Assembly (NCBI GenBank): GCA_028285085.1
Contig: JANQQI010000026.1
Coordinates: 58,028 to 122,027, forward strand
Direction of reading: 5' to 3'
Source: Saprospiraceae bacterium
GTDB lineage: Bacteria; Bacteroidota; Bacteroidia; Chitinophagales; Saprospiraceae
DNA: 64,000 bases
In this document: in pieces, positions 10,601 to 18,089 of the stretch
Numbering within the stretch: position 1 is the first letter of the stretch
Layout: each line of letters opens with the position of its first letter
Translations under genes and position numbers: made by a program
Notes under the pieces: generated by a model
What the model saw: the letters and a program-made list of their open reading frames with translations, nothing else
The model's database searches: none
What the model was told of the DNA's origin: nothing

Positions 10601-10864
10601 ACGATGCTTCGAGTCCATCAACAGTTCCTTGTACTTGGGAAACTCTCCCATGACATTAAACTGATAGCCATCAAAGCGTTCTACAGCGTGGTCTGTAGCA
10701 ATCCAAATGAATCCTTGGTGATCTTGGACAATATCAAATACCCGCCGTCCGGATAGGCCCTCCTCCACAGAGTAGTAGCGTACGGTCGTCTTGAAGTTTT
10801 GGGTATGGATGGCAGTCCACCCTACACCGCACAAAAGCAGTAGACAGATACGGATAGTCAACAA
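7682..10864 (-). CDS. Propeller-type sensor histidine kinase
   Basis: A 1,060-residue membrane sensor kinase. It has a signal peptide, a large periplasmic region of two-component propeller repeats (about 25-690; for example GFIWIATDHAVERFDGYQF and NLWVGTDDGLFF), a Y_Y_Y domain (about 700-770), one membrane segment (about 776-796) and a coiled coil. The kinase core follows: His845 in FSIVAHDLRAP, N-box RNLLNNAVKF (about 958), IKDNGMGI and GTGLGLSVSK (about 1021). No ATG exists upstream of the signal peptide; a TAA stands 11 codons before TTG-TTG at 10864-10859, so a TTG start is likely. Unlike classical hybrid two-component systems it has no fused receiver or AraC domain. The ligand is unknown; relatives often sense polysaccharide fragments. 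Confidence 0.93.
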   Translation of the reverse strand: MLTIRICLLLLCGVGWTAIHTQNFKTTVRYYSVEEGLSGRRVFDIVQDHQGFIWIATDHAVERFDGYQFNVMGEFPKYKELLMDSKHRLWILQYEKRNPYRADDDIEVDIFLPKRQTFASFREVFGTSAPFTEKEITDVKILGDDIWLMVNYHRIYLLKDDQFELQLEMPRNYFKDWRVYPVAEDTVWMGKGKDVRLVNAQEGIIIQQSVDPKVEHHVREFDLDEDGQLRVVTNTFHPTFGITPSVYYLDHQQNFQIDSSFIIDLPNGYLNILKSDILNLWKDNQSLEWKMLYHHLVADDEQGNRIFDFKDIPKLSGSEIIQAVESDDQGNLWVGTDDGLFFINLSRIPFKNYLAGKDPAYSCRGIMEIAPNRLLVNTYRGHRVIDLQSDEVTKFWEKGRGYGTDFMQDGDTTYLSKGYFFKLVIPSDAVDTPLITQKIESDLSRWGGASIAFRDQQTKTLWLSFFNEFGYLDPSGQAIPLDRPSHTAVPKYVYHFYENEEGLWMAAKNGLFLFDPLERKVIKRYSLELGNCPAKNFGFIFPESDEIFWLATHGQGLIRWDRTKDTWDTYDKQHGFLNLTLHAIYEDRKQNFWIPTENGLVQFNRESRVAQVFLPRDGIPHIEFNRHAHYQTADGRLIFGGLAGYTVFHPDSLSANQLMEDDLPFQITKVRLFNRQTSNFSNVTVDFFQNRTISLSSTEDAVVIDYALLDYLSGGNITYAYRVLGYDESWNYQKSNSLQLAGLPYGNYTLQLKAQGTGARWSEAVSIPIVMVRPFYLKTWFILAVVLTLGGLVWAWIKWRTRQLEKRALRLEKEVLERTQKIRTQKEELEALNQTKDRLFSIVAHDLRAPAFGLQDTGKKLKYLIESRQEERLLAFGDSVDHSVSKLNRLLDNLLNWSHQNLKTTSLQSQNWSVRSLVQSSIENVKADMNAKQQSIVLDIAVDLMAWTDQQATLTILRNLLNNAVKFTPIGGRIELFTVVTDRYLELSIKDNGMGITADRLTSIFALQKHKSTIGTAGEKGTGLGLSVSKELAVLNGGDLKVQSTPGAGSIFTLLLLHAR

Positions 10865-10886
10865 AACTGAATGTTCTAGTTGATCC

Positions 10887-10894
10887 CAAATTTA
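10887..10894 (-). promoter_or_regulatory. Candidate -7 element for the sensor kinase
   Basis: On the minus strand this reads TAAATTTG, an exact TAnnTTTG match, about 22 bases before the TTG start at 10864. I see no clear -33 TTTG. Its closeness to the signal peptide supports translation beginning at the TTG codons rather than at a distant upstream ATG. Confidence 0.45.
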
Positions 10895-10958
10895 AGGACT
10901 TTGGTTGACATGGAATAAGGTGATGTTAATTGACCGATGTAGATCCTTCTATTTCAAT

Positions 10959-12224
10959 CTAGAAATTAATTTCATTAATCTGAAAACGGAAACGGCCCTT
11001 CTCCTTGCTTGTTATTTGAATTTGCAACTGCTCCGCTTGCCATTGAAGGCCTGTACAGCGGAAGGTTTTGGGAAAGGAACTTAAGTCAAGTCTGTTTTTG
11101 ATAAGCGGCTCCAACAATGATGGAACTTGTTTTAAAAAACTCGCCGTCTCGAATTCTTTCAAGACCATGGGGAGACGCTTGATTAAAAATTGTTTGACAA
11201 AAGGCGTCAAGAAGAACGTACACCAACGTACCCACCACGGGTGGGGTCGCCACAAAAGCTGCAATTGCTGAACGTGAATGGCTTGTGCTTGCTCATCAAA
11301 AATGGGTAATCCTTGCAAATCTACCTGTCCACCACCCCACCCACGATAGCGGATTCGGTATTTTATGTCTTGGTACACTTTTTCGATAGCCATTCCGTCG
11401 ATACCAATTTGAAACGGACCAATGGGAAAAGTTCGACCTTGTAGATAAGGTGCCACGATTGGCCATATGTCTTGATAAGGTATTTCGATCGCTATTGTCG
11501 AAGTTTTCACGGCTGGAGGTAGTACGCGTGTAAAGCTCGGCAAGGATGGTTTTGCTGGGGATGGAGCGGCAGTTGTTTGCAGGCGTGCGGCCAACTGGCC
11601 TGCGATCAGCAGTTCTAAGCGCAGACCGTCCTTCGCAGATGATTGCTGTAATACAATCTGCTCAATTTGCCCAACCGGAAGGAGGTAGACGTGTTGGATA
11701 GGTTGGGCTTGCCAAACTCTAGCTAATAAGTCTGTCAACCGCTCTTTCAACCGAACCTTAGCGGTAATCATTTGGCCAATTTGCTGCATCAGCTCCGCTT
11801 GCCCTTTCTCTATTAGCCAATCTGCTAGCCGGCGCACCGAAAAATCCAAGCGTCCGAGCGCTAAACGGGGCTTTTTCGTCCACTCATAATGCTTTAGATC
11901 AGTGGAGGTTTGTAAAGTCCAATCAGCTTGGATTTGGTAAGTGGTCGTTAAAGTCATGGAGAGTTGGCCAGTGATTTGTATTGCTCCCAATAGAGCTTCG
12001 CGCCGCGCCGAAAAGGATAAGCTCAAATGATTTTCAATCGACCAAGGCGCTAATTTCACTTGAGGAGATTCCAACAGTTGTATGGTCAGTTGCCAGTCCT
12101 CAATTTGTCGATGCAACGAAAAATGATCGATGGAAGTCCCCAACTGCTGTAGCACCAAGTCTCGTAAATAGCCATTGGACAAAGAAAACGTGAGTTGAAT
12201 TTGAGTATTCAAAGCATTATCCAT
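10959..12224 (-). CDS. DUF4403-like protein
   Basis: A 421-residue protein of unknown function. The pattern WTLQTSTDLKHYEW ... KPRLALGRLDFSV ... LADWLIEKGQ, then a long charged helix, an LLPVGQ segment and a proline-rich SPAKPSLPSF stretch before IAIEIPYQDIW, resembles the DUF4403 family. Members may adopt a tubular lipid-binding-like fold; that is family-level inference. I see no obvious signal peptide. It has a 94-base gap from the kinase downstream on the same strand. The family call rests on pattern memory only. Confidence 0.55.
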   Translation of the reverse strand: MDNALNTQIQLTFSLSNGYLRDLVLQQLGTSIDHFSLHRQIEDWQLTIQLLESPQVKLAPWSIENHLSLSFSARREALLGAIQITGQLSMTLTTTYQIQADWTLQTSTDLKHYEWTKKPRLALGRLDFSVRRLADWLIEKGQAELMQQIGQMITAKVRLKERLTDLLARVWQAQPIQHVYLLPVGQIEQIVLQQSSAKDGLRLELLIAGQLAARLQTTAAPSPAKPSLPSFTRVLPPAVKTSTIAIEIPYQDIWPIVAPYLQGRTFPIGPFQIGIDGMAIEKVYQDIKYRIRYRGWGGGQVDLQGLPIFDEQAQAIHVQQLQLLWRPHPWWVRWCTFFLTPFVKQFLIKRLPMVLKEFETASFLKQVPSLLEPLIKNRLDLSSFPKTFRCTGLQWQAEQLQIQITSKEKGRFRFQINEINF

Positions 12225-12506
12225 GTGGATGAAGATAAAAATTTGCTCTGTTTCGGTCTTTTTTTTTCGATTGAGCGCACATTTTTTTTTCAGAATTCTT
12301 CACTTTCACAAATAACAATTTCACTATTTACACACCACTAACAAACAATTAAGTACAATAATTCATGTTTATCAACATTTTATAAAAATGTAATTTTATT
12401 ATAAATATAATTTATTTGTAACTTATCATTCATTTTGTCCTTGTCGAGCCTAAGAAAAATTAAGATCATTGTATTGTGAATGATAGATAAGGAGGCAGAA
12501 AGATAA

Positions 12507-12528
12507 AATCGGATAAAAGATTCCGATT
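12507..12528. other. Hairpin just before repeat copy 1
   Basis: Arms AATCGGA (12507-12513) and TCCGATT (12522-12528) pair perfectly over seven bases with an eight-base loop. It ends five bases before the first 33-base repeat copy. Confidence 0.5.
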
Positions 12529-12532
12529 CACG

Positions 12533-12565
12533 ATTTTGGATATGTTCATGGGATTATAATTTGTT
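12533..12565 (+). repeat. 33-base direct repeat, copy 1
   Basis: The sequence begins attttggatatgttcatggg and ends attataatttgtt. It is identical to 12737-12769. It carries a TTTTG and, 16-18 bases later, TATAATTTG, which loosely resembles a Bacteroidota promoter (-33 TTTG, -7 TAnnTTTG). If it is a promoter, the transcript would start directly in the hairpin that follows. Confidence 0.75.
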
Positions 12566-12575
12566 TTAGTGAGCT

Positions 12576-12606
12576 GAAATATCCCTTTCCTAGAGGGATA
12601 TTTCAA
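12576..12606 (+). other. Hairpin following repeat copy 1
   Basis: Arms TGAAATATCCCT and AGGGATATTTCA form a perfect 12-base stem with a seven-base loop. Just outside, TAGTGAG and CTcCTCACTA can extend the structure with one bulge. No T-run follows, so it does not look like a terminator. Confidence 0.65.
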
Positions 12607-12643
12607 CTCCTCACTACTTCAAAAGCCCAGTACACATAAAGAT

Positions 12644-12731
12644 ATTTACTTTCAGTTGCCGTTATATTTTACCCAACAGAAAACGAGATCTGAAAGTTAA
12701 ATGTAGCGCCGTCCCCACTAGCGCGGACGGC
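12644..12731. other. Long-range inverted repeat plus GC-rich hairpin
   Basis: ATTTACTTTCAG (12644-12655) pairs with CTGAAAGTTAAAT (12690-12702) with one bulged base. It is followed by GCCGTCC (12708-12714) pairing with GGACGGC (12725-12731). Both lie between the two repeat copies, in otherwise AT-rich DNA. Confidence 0.5.
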
Positions 12732-12736
12732 CCCTA

Positions 12737-12769
12737 ATTTTGGATATGTTCATGGGATTATAATTTGTT
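12737..12769 (+). repeat. 33-base direct repeat, copy 2
   Basis: This is an exact copy of 12533-12565, 204 bases downstream. The bases flanking the copies differ, so the conserved unit is sharply bounded. It is followed by a different hairpin and a T-run. Confidence 0.75.
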
Positions 12770-12776
12770 GTAGATG

Positions 12777-12816
12777 GTCGTATTGCTATTCTCTTTCGCA
12801 ATACGACTTTCTTTTT
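12777..12816 (+). terminator. Hairpin with T-run following repeat copy 2
   Basis: Arms GTCGTATTGC and GCAATACGAC form a perfect 10-base stem and are followed by tttctttttttatt, a typical rho-independent terminator. If repeat copy 2 is a promoter, the product would be a short RNA of roughly 50 bases. Alternatively it terminates RNA started at copy 1, or attenuates transcription into the metalloprotease gene. Confidence 0.6.
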
Positions 12817-12894
12817 TTATTCCAGTCTGATTAAGAGCTCTAAGACCGCCAAATGGCGTTCTTCCTTCCAAATATTACTTTCTATTTCGTTGCT

Positions 12895-13809
12895 ATGCGC
12901 GCCTTCATTTCTCTTTATTGCTTTTGTTTGGTATTTAGTTGTGCAGTAAAACCACAACAAGATCAAGATAATTGGTGCCTATCCAAATGCGATGCTGCCG
13001 GAGACGAAAAAACGAATACCGAGCACTTATGTACTGAACGGGATAAGATGAGCATGGACTCGGTGAGTCAGCACCTCCATTTTCCTTTCCGAATTGGTAT
13101 TGCTCAACGCTCCGAACAACAAAGTCAAGTCGAAAGGGGTACCATTGAGCATACCATTGAGATTCTTAATGCTGCTTTTGCCAAAGCACACATCCAATTT
13201 GATATCGCGACTATTGATCGTATTTCCACACCCTATCAGATTGAAGACCTGTCGGCCGATGGATATACCCCTTATCTTGAGTTTTCACGACAATATGACC
13301 TACAGGACACCATCAGTCTCTTCATTTTCGATTATAATGAACATTTGTGTCGCCAATCTGAAGCCTCCATTAGTTGTAGTAGACGGGGTGGGTTTTCGTA
13401 CATTCTCTCGGAGCTCACTAATAATATTGTCATCAGTAAATTTGATCTCGAAGACCATAAAATCATTGTGCATGAATTTGGGCATTTCTTTGGATTGTAC
13501 CACACCTTTGAGACCCACCAATTTGGCTCCGAATCACCTGATGGTAGTGACTGTGCAGAAACCGGTGACCGTATTTGCGATACTCCGGCAGATCCTGGCG
13601 CCGTGTATGAAGTCTACGTCAATTATTCGAAATGTGAAATGATCAACTATCGGGACCAGCCTGATGCTCCTCTTTACAAGCCACTGATCAATAATTATAT
13701 GTCTTACTACAAGCCATGTTATTTACAAGCCTACGATTTTACACCACAACAACTCCAAACCCTGTATGCGGCCTCCCGCATGCCCATTCGTAAGCGATTT
13801 AGTCAATAA
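12895..13809 (+). CDS. Lipoprotein zinc metalloprotease (metzincin, M43-like)
   Basis: A predicted zinc endopeptidase. The metzincin motif HEFGHFFGLYH lies about 193 residues from the chosen start, followed by a cysteine-bearing loop (CAETGDRICDTPADPG) and a Met-turn-like NNYMSYYKPC, as in pappalysin/cytophagalysin-type M43 peptidases. I chose the ATG at 12895, because it gives a short lipoprotein signal (LVFSC lipobox); an upstream in-frame ATG at 12853 would add 14 residues and weaken the signal. The protein is about 304 residues, a compact catalytic domain with little else, and is probably membrane-anchored. It precedes two other envelope proteins on the same strand. Confidence 0.82.
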   Translation: MRAFISLYCFCLVFSCAVKPQQDQDNWCLSKCDAAGDEKTNTEHLCTERDKMSMDSVSQHLHFPFRIGIAQRSEQQSQVERGTIEHTIEILNAAFAKAHIQFDIATIDRISTPYQIEDLSADGYTPYLEFSRQYDLQDTISLFIFDYNEHLCRQSEASISCSRRGGFSYILSELTNNIVISKFDLEDHKIIVHEFGHFFGLYHTFETHQFGSESPDGSDCAETGDRICDTPADPGAVYEVYVNYSKCEMINYRDQPDAPLYKPLINNYMSYYKPCYLQAYDFTPQQLQTLYAASRMPIRKRFSQ

Positions 13810-13974
13810 AGCCTTGGGAATTTGATTAAATGGTTAGTTAAATAAAACATCTTAGTGAGTAGGAGGAAAATAAGGATCCGAAAATTTATAGTAGAAATTC
13901 TAGTTTTCAATCCACCATTTCTCCTTCTTAGTTCATCTTGAGTTTGAATCATAAACTTCAAAACTCAAAATATA

Positions 13975-14706
13975 ATGACGAATCTAAAACTTATTCCGAG
14001 TAGTATTCTATTATTGACCATTGCTATCGTTTTTAGTCGTTGTGCGGTTGAAAGAGCTGCCGTGCAGGACACGGTTTACCAAACTAGTGAAATCAACAAG
14101 CCCACTCTCCAACGCTCACTCTTTAACTTTAAAGAAAGCACCATCAGTGAAGAAGATATCCAGCGCCTGTTAGCTAGTGAAATATTGATTCGGGACTCCA
14201 TGCGCATTGCGATATTGAACTTCAACTCCTCCGGGCTACAAAAATACCGCGGCTACGGCTACTTCGAAGAGGAATACATTCGACTCCAACAGGAATATCA
14301 GCAACTCATCCGTGAAGCCCTTGAGAACAACTCCAAGGTCGAATCGGTCATCACCATGCCCCAACTTTTACTAGGCGATGAGCCAAATATCTTCACCTTG
14401 CGCGAGTCTGCGGTACGCTTGCAGGCCGATATGCTATTGGTTTTCACCAATAAAAGCGATATTTATTATCGTTATAAGATGTTTAAAAAAAATGAGGTCA
14501 AGGCTTACGCGAGTTCGGAAGTTCTTTTGCTCGATATTCGCACCGGGATCATACCATTCTCAGAAATCACCTCCAGTGAGACATTGCTTATGAAGGATAA
14601 AGAGCAGGATCTTAACGACAGCGACCTAAGACGGCGCGCTGAGCAACAGGCCATTTTGAATAGCCTCAGCGAAGCGGCGCAGCGCCTCAACGAATTTTTG
14701 CGCTAA
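13975..14706 (+). CDS. Putative lipoprotein of unknown function
   Basis: A 243-residue protein with an N-terminal hydrophobic segment and a Cys preceded by FSR, an imperfect lipobox. The body alternates strands and helices (RIAILNFNSSG ... VESVITMPQLLLG ... LRESAVRLQADMLLVFTN), which recalls periplasmic TolB/CsgG-like alpha/beta folds; this is a weak structural impression. Its TAA overlaps the ATG of the next gene by one base (TAATG), so the two are probably translationally coupled. Confidence 0.75.
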   Translation: MTNLKLIPSSILLLTIAIVFSRCAVERAAVQDTVYQTSEINKPTLQRSLFNFKESTISEEDIQRLLASEILIRDSMRIAILNFNSSGLQKYRGYGYFEEEYIRLQQEYQQLIREALENNSKVESVITMPQLLLGDEPNIFTLRESAVRLQADMLLVFTNKSDIYYRYKMFKKNEVKAYASSEVLLLDIRTGIIPFSEITSSETLLMKDKEQDLNDSDLRRRAEQQAILNSLSEAAQRLNEFLR

Positions 14707-15269
14707 TGAAAATGATGACACTTTTTTATACGCTTCTTTTGAGCTGGAGTGGGTTGTTGATCGACCATTCGACAACTAATTTTGGGACATTCACTGATCC
14801 ACGCGACGGTCGTACCTACCAAACGGTAAATATCGGCCAACAAACTTGGCTAGCTGAAAATCTGAGCTATAAAATGGAGGGCTCATTTTGCTACGACAAT
14901 CATCCCTTTAACTGCCGAAAGTTCGGTCGACTTTATAATTATGAGGCGGCACTAAACGCTTGCCCCGATGGCTGGCGCTTACCCAATGATACCGATTGGA
15001 ACAAACTATATAGGCATTTTGGCAACGCAACGGTGGCCTACGCCGAAATGATTCCCAGTGGTAAGAGCGGCTTTTCAGTTAAAATGGCGGGGTGGTTGTC
15101 GCAAAATTATAGCTACGAACATCAGGGTGAACGGGCTTATTTCTGGAGTGCCTCAGAAATTAAAGATGGCTATGTCCACTACTATCGCCTGGATACCGAA
15201 ACGCGCCAACTTACCCGCAGCAACAGCGTAAAACATTTGGGCTTTTCTTGTCGGTGTATTCGAGAGTAG
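14706..15269 (+). CDS. Secreted FISUMP-domain protein
   Basis: A 187-residue protein with a signal peptide and a Fibrobacter succinogenes major paralogous (FISUMP) domain covering most of its length. Signatures are FTDPRDGRTYQTVNIGQQTW, LAENLSY, CPDGWRLPNDTDWNKL, FWSASE and the closing GFSCRCI. FISUMP proteins are surface-exposed and of unknown function. The gene starts inside the stop codon of the preceding lipoprotein gene, and the pair probably forms one unit. It converges with the acyltransferase gene 14 bases downstream. Confidence 0.85.
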   Translation: MKMMTLFYTLLLSWSGLLIDHSTTNFGTFTDPRDGRTYQTVNIGQQTWLAENLSYKMEGSFCYDNHPFNCRKFGRLYNYEAALNACPDGWRLPNDTDWNKLYRHFGNATVAYAEMIPSGKSGFSVKMAGWLSQNYSYEHQGERAYFWSASEIKDGYVHYYRLDTETRQLTRSNSVKHLGFSCRCIRE

Positions 15270-15283
15270 GAATTAGGCTAAGA

Positions 15284-16033
15284 TTACACCCCAGCCATGA
15301 TAGCTGTCGGCTGCAACTCACGCAACATCGTTTCGCGCACCTGCTGCATCAATTGTGGTAAGTCTTTTTGAGTAAGTCCCTCAGTGGGGATGGGCTCGCT
15401 CCAAACGATGCGTAGATTGCCGGGAAAAAGGCCAAAAGTTTGGTCAGCCCCGGTAATTTGTGTGGCGTTGACTATAGTTTGGACGGCAATCGGAGCGCCA
15501 GTGGCCAGGGCCAGACGAAACGCGCCTTGATGAAAGGTCCCTAGAGGCTCTGTAGAACGATTACGCGTTCCTTCGGGATAAATAAATACCGAGATGCCGC
15601 TAGCCAGTACTTTCCTAAGGTAAGCAATACTGCGCGCTCGCGAACGCATGCTGCTACGATCCACCAATACACAGAGGCGTTTGATCACCATCCCAAAAAG
15701 GGGCACCTTAGCCAATTCCTTCTTAGCGAGATAACGATAGATGCCGGGAAAGGCAATGGCGTTAGCGATGAAATCTATGTTGGTTCGATGATTACTAACA
15801 ATGATGTAGGCCTGTTTTCGATCCAGTTTTTTACGTCCAACCACCTGAAGTCGAATCAACGTAAAAGCAAAGAAAAGTCGAGCGTAAACATGATGGTTAA
15901 ACCAAATCAAGCCAGGTATCCCCGTTCGTGGAAAGAACAAAAAGATGACGAGATAAAAGGGAAAAAAGAACAACAATAGTACACTGAATACCAGAATACC
16001 GTACACTGCCCAAATCTGGCGCAAGATTTTCAA
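15284..16033 (-). CDS. plsC: 1-acyl-sn-glycerol-3-phosphate acyltransferase
   Basis: A 249-residue PlsC-family enzyme that converts lysophosphatidate to phosphatidate in phospholipid synthesis. The catalytic NHxxxxD motif is at residues 81-87 (NHRTNID), and the substrate-binding EGTR lies at 154-157 (YPEGTRNRS). An N-terminal hydrophobic segment (about 8-36) anchors it in the inner membrane. The length is typical for the family. It lies 29 bases downstream of the FKBP gene on the same strand. Confidence 0.92.
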   Translation of the reverse strand: MKILRQIWAVYGILVFSVLLLFFFPFYLVIFLFFPRTGIPGLIWFNHHVYARLFFAFTLIRLQVVGRKKLDRKQAYIIVSNHRTNIDFIANAIAFPGIYRYLAKKELAKVPLFGMVIKRLCVLVDRSSMRSRARSIAYLRKVLASGISVFIYPEGTRNRSTEPLGTFHQGAFRLALATGAPIAVQTIVNATQITGADQTFGLFPGNLRIVWSEPIPTEGLTQKDLPQLMQQVRETMLRELQPTAIMAGV

Positions 16034-16062
16034 GATACAAAGGGGGTATTAGGGCCGCTTGA

Positions 16063-16515
16063 TTAATAAAAGTTGATCAATTCGATGTCGAAGATCAAAA
16101 CCGAGTTTTTAGGGATGCTGCTGCTCTCGCGCTCACCGTAACCTAAATGAGAAGGAATATACAACGTCCCTTTTCCACCGGGCTTGAATTTAGGAATCCC
16201 TTCCGTCCAACCAGGAATGACACTGCGCAGTGAAATGGTCAAAGGGTCTCCCCCTACAGAAGATTCAAAGATCGTCCCGTTAAGCAAAGAGCCAGTGTAA
16301 TGCACTTTTACCGAAGAACTCGTATTTGGGAATTCATCGCCTTCACCGGGCTCATCAATGACATAATAAAGACCAGAATTCGTGGATTGAGCGGTGATAT
16401 TATTATCCTGTAAATACTCCTGGATCAAGTTGTCATCGGTTTCACGTTGACTTTCTTTACTGCAGGCGCCCAGAAAAAGGGTGGAGGTCAAAAGTAGAAG
16501 TGCAAAGATTCTCAT
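16063..16515 (-). CDS. FKBP-type peptidyl-prolyl isomerase lipoprotein
   Basis: A 150-residue lipoprotein (lipobox LFLGAC, Cys18) with one FKBP domain from about residue 60 to the end: VKVHYTGSLLNGTIFESS, GWTEGIP, YIPSHLGYGER and VLIFDIELI. It probably assists folding of periplasmic or outer-membrane proteins. Small lipid-anchored FKBPs of this kind are common in Bacteroidota. Confidence 0.92.
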   Translation of the reverse strand: MRIFALLLLTSTLFLGACSKESQRETDDNLIQEYLQDNNITAQSTNSGLYYVIDEPGEGDEFPNTSSSVKVHYTGSLLNGTIFESSVGGDPLTISLRSVIPGWTEGIPKFKPGGKGTLYIPSHLGYGERESSSIPKNSVLIFDIELINFY

Positions 16516-16650
16516 GGTTTTTATTTTTCGATGAATTGGGCTGCTTTGAACAACCAGAGTAAATTTAATTCAATTCCTTTAGATAAGGTAAGATTTTGAA
16601 TCTGTTCTTTGAATTAAAACGTTGTGTTCTCGGCAAACGATGCCAATGGT

Positions 16651-18078
16651 CTATCCAATATTATTAACTGCTTTCAGTCCCATAGCTTTTCCTTTCTCAA
16701 GCATAAAGGCATGGGCGGCTTCGTAAGAATTCTCAATATCGCCCTCAAGAATCGCTTCGCGAATGGCAATCTTGATGATACCGACCTCACGCGAAGGAGC
16801 AAGGCCAAAAGTTTGCATGATTAATTCTCCACTGATGGGAGGTTGCCAATTGCGTAAGCGATCTTTTTCCTCAACCTCCGTTAGTTTTTCGCGTACCAAC
16901 TCGTAATTCTTAAGGTAGCGTTTTACTTTTTTAGGATTCTTGGAAGTAATGTCCGCTTCACAAAGCAACATCAAATCATCGATATCTTCACCGGCTTCGA
17001 ACAACAAGCGTCGGATCGCCGAGTCTGTAATATTTTCTTGTGTTAAACTGATCGGCCGGAGGTGTAAGCGTACCAGTTTTTGGACATATTTCATCTTGGT
17101 ATCCATCGGTAAACGCAAGCGGCGAAAGATGCGTGGCACCATCGCTGCGCCCAGCGCTTCGTGGCCATGAAAGGTCCAACCGTGTTCGGGGTCAAAACGC
17201 TTGGTTGGTGGTTTCGCAATATCGTGTAGCACGGCGGACCAGCGCAACCAAATATTTTTAGTCTTCTTACAAAGGTTATCGAGCACCTCGAGGGTATGAT
17301 AGAAATTGTCCTTGTGGGCGCGCCCGTTTTTCACTTCGACACCTTGCAAGGCATGCATCTCCGGAAAAATGATTTCCAGCAAACCAGAATTAAATAGCAG
17401 CTTAAAGCCTATCGATGGGCGATCCGTTGCCAGAATCTTTTGTAACTCCGTAGAAATACGTTCCTTAGAAACGATGTTAATGCGATTCTTGTATTTGCTG
17501 ATGGCCCGCAGGGTCACATCTTCGATGCGAAATCCCAATTGGGTAGAAAATCGAATGGCACGCATCATGCGCAATGGATCATCGGAAAAGGTCTTTCCGG
17601 GCTCCAATGGCGTTTTGATCAACTTCTCTTCGAGATGGTGTAACCCACCAAAAGGATCAATGATCTCCCCGAAATTATGCGCATTCAGACTTACCGCCAA
17701 GGCATTGATCGTGAAATCGCGGCGATTTTGATCATCTTCCAGACTGCCTTCCTCGATCGTTGGTTTGCGACTATCGTGACGATAAGATTCTTTGCGCGCC
17801 CCAACAAACTCGATTTCCATATCCTTGTGCTTCAGCATCGCCGTTCCAAAACGGCGGTAAACGGTAATCCGTGGAATGGGGCGCAGCCGCGCGGCAATAG
17901 ACTCTGCCAAACGAATACCACTTCCGACACAAACGATATCCATATCCTTCGAGGGCCGCCCTAAAAGACGATCTCGCACGTAACCACCGACGACAAAGGT
18001 AGAATACCCTAGCCTGGCCGAAGCTTGCTCGATGTGCATAAAAATTTCCCGTTCGTGTGGTTTGATGTCAAAAACCAT
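16651..18078 (-). CDS. cca: CCA tRNA nucleotidyltransferase with HD domain
   Basis: A 475-residue enzyme that adds or repairs the tRNA 3' CCA end. The head has the class II nucleotidyltransferase motifs VVGGYVRDRLLGR (about 29-41) and the catalytic DMD (45-47), then RRDFTINALA and the RMMRAIRF neck. An HD phosphohydrolase domain is present, with LHDIAKPPTKR near residue 285, as in multifunctional CCA enzymes. It follows dusB by 11 bases, so the two tRNA-modifying genes are likely cotranscribed from the promoter at 19121-19152. Confidence 0.95.
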   Translation of the reverse strand: MVFDIKPHEREIFMHIEQASARLGYSTFVVGGYVRDRLLGRPSKDMDIVCVGSGIRLAESIAARLRPIPRITVYRRFGTAMLKHKDMEIEFVGARKESYRHDSRKPTIEEGSLEDDQNRRDFTINALAVSLNAHNFGEIIDPFGGLHHLEEKLIKTPLEPGKTFSDDPLRMMRAIRFSTQLGFRIEDVTLRAISKYKNRINIVSKERISTELQKILATDRPSIGFKLLFNSGLLEIIFPEMHALQGVEVKNGRAHKDNFYHTLEVLDNLCKKTKNIWLRWSAVLHDIAKPPTKRFDPEHGWTFHGHEALGAAMVPRIFRRLRLPMDTKMKYVQKLVRLHLRPISLTQENITDSAIRRLLFEAGEDIDDLMLLCEADITSKNPKKVKRYLKNYELVREKLTEVEEKDRLRNWQPPISGELIMQTFGLAPSREVGIIKIAIREAILEGDIENSYEAAHAFMLEKGKAMGLKAVNNIG

Positions 18079-18089
18079 TTACTTGCTCC

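Larger units (their letters stand above)
12225..12894. other. Structured noncoding region, 670 bases
   Basis: This is a divergent gap between the DUF4403-like gene (-) and the metalloprotease (+). The first 250 bases are very AT-rich. From 12507 to about 12816 there is a dense set of structures: a hairpin at 12507-12528; repeat copy 1 (12533-12565) followed by a 12-base-stem hairpin; a long-range inverted repeat at 12644-12655/12690-12702; a GC-rich hairpin at 12708-12731; and repeat copy 2 (12737-12769) followed by a different hairpin and a T-run. No protein reading frame fits. It may encode one or more small structured RNAs. Confidence 0.65.

Noticed and set aside
12533..12769. Invertible promoter
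   Set aside because: The two 33-base copies are direct, not inverted, and no recombinase gene is near.
12853..12894. Upstream start for the metalloprotease
   Set aside because: It adds 14 residues before a good lipoprotein signal; the ATG at 12895 places the signal correctly.
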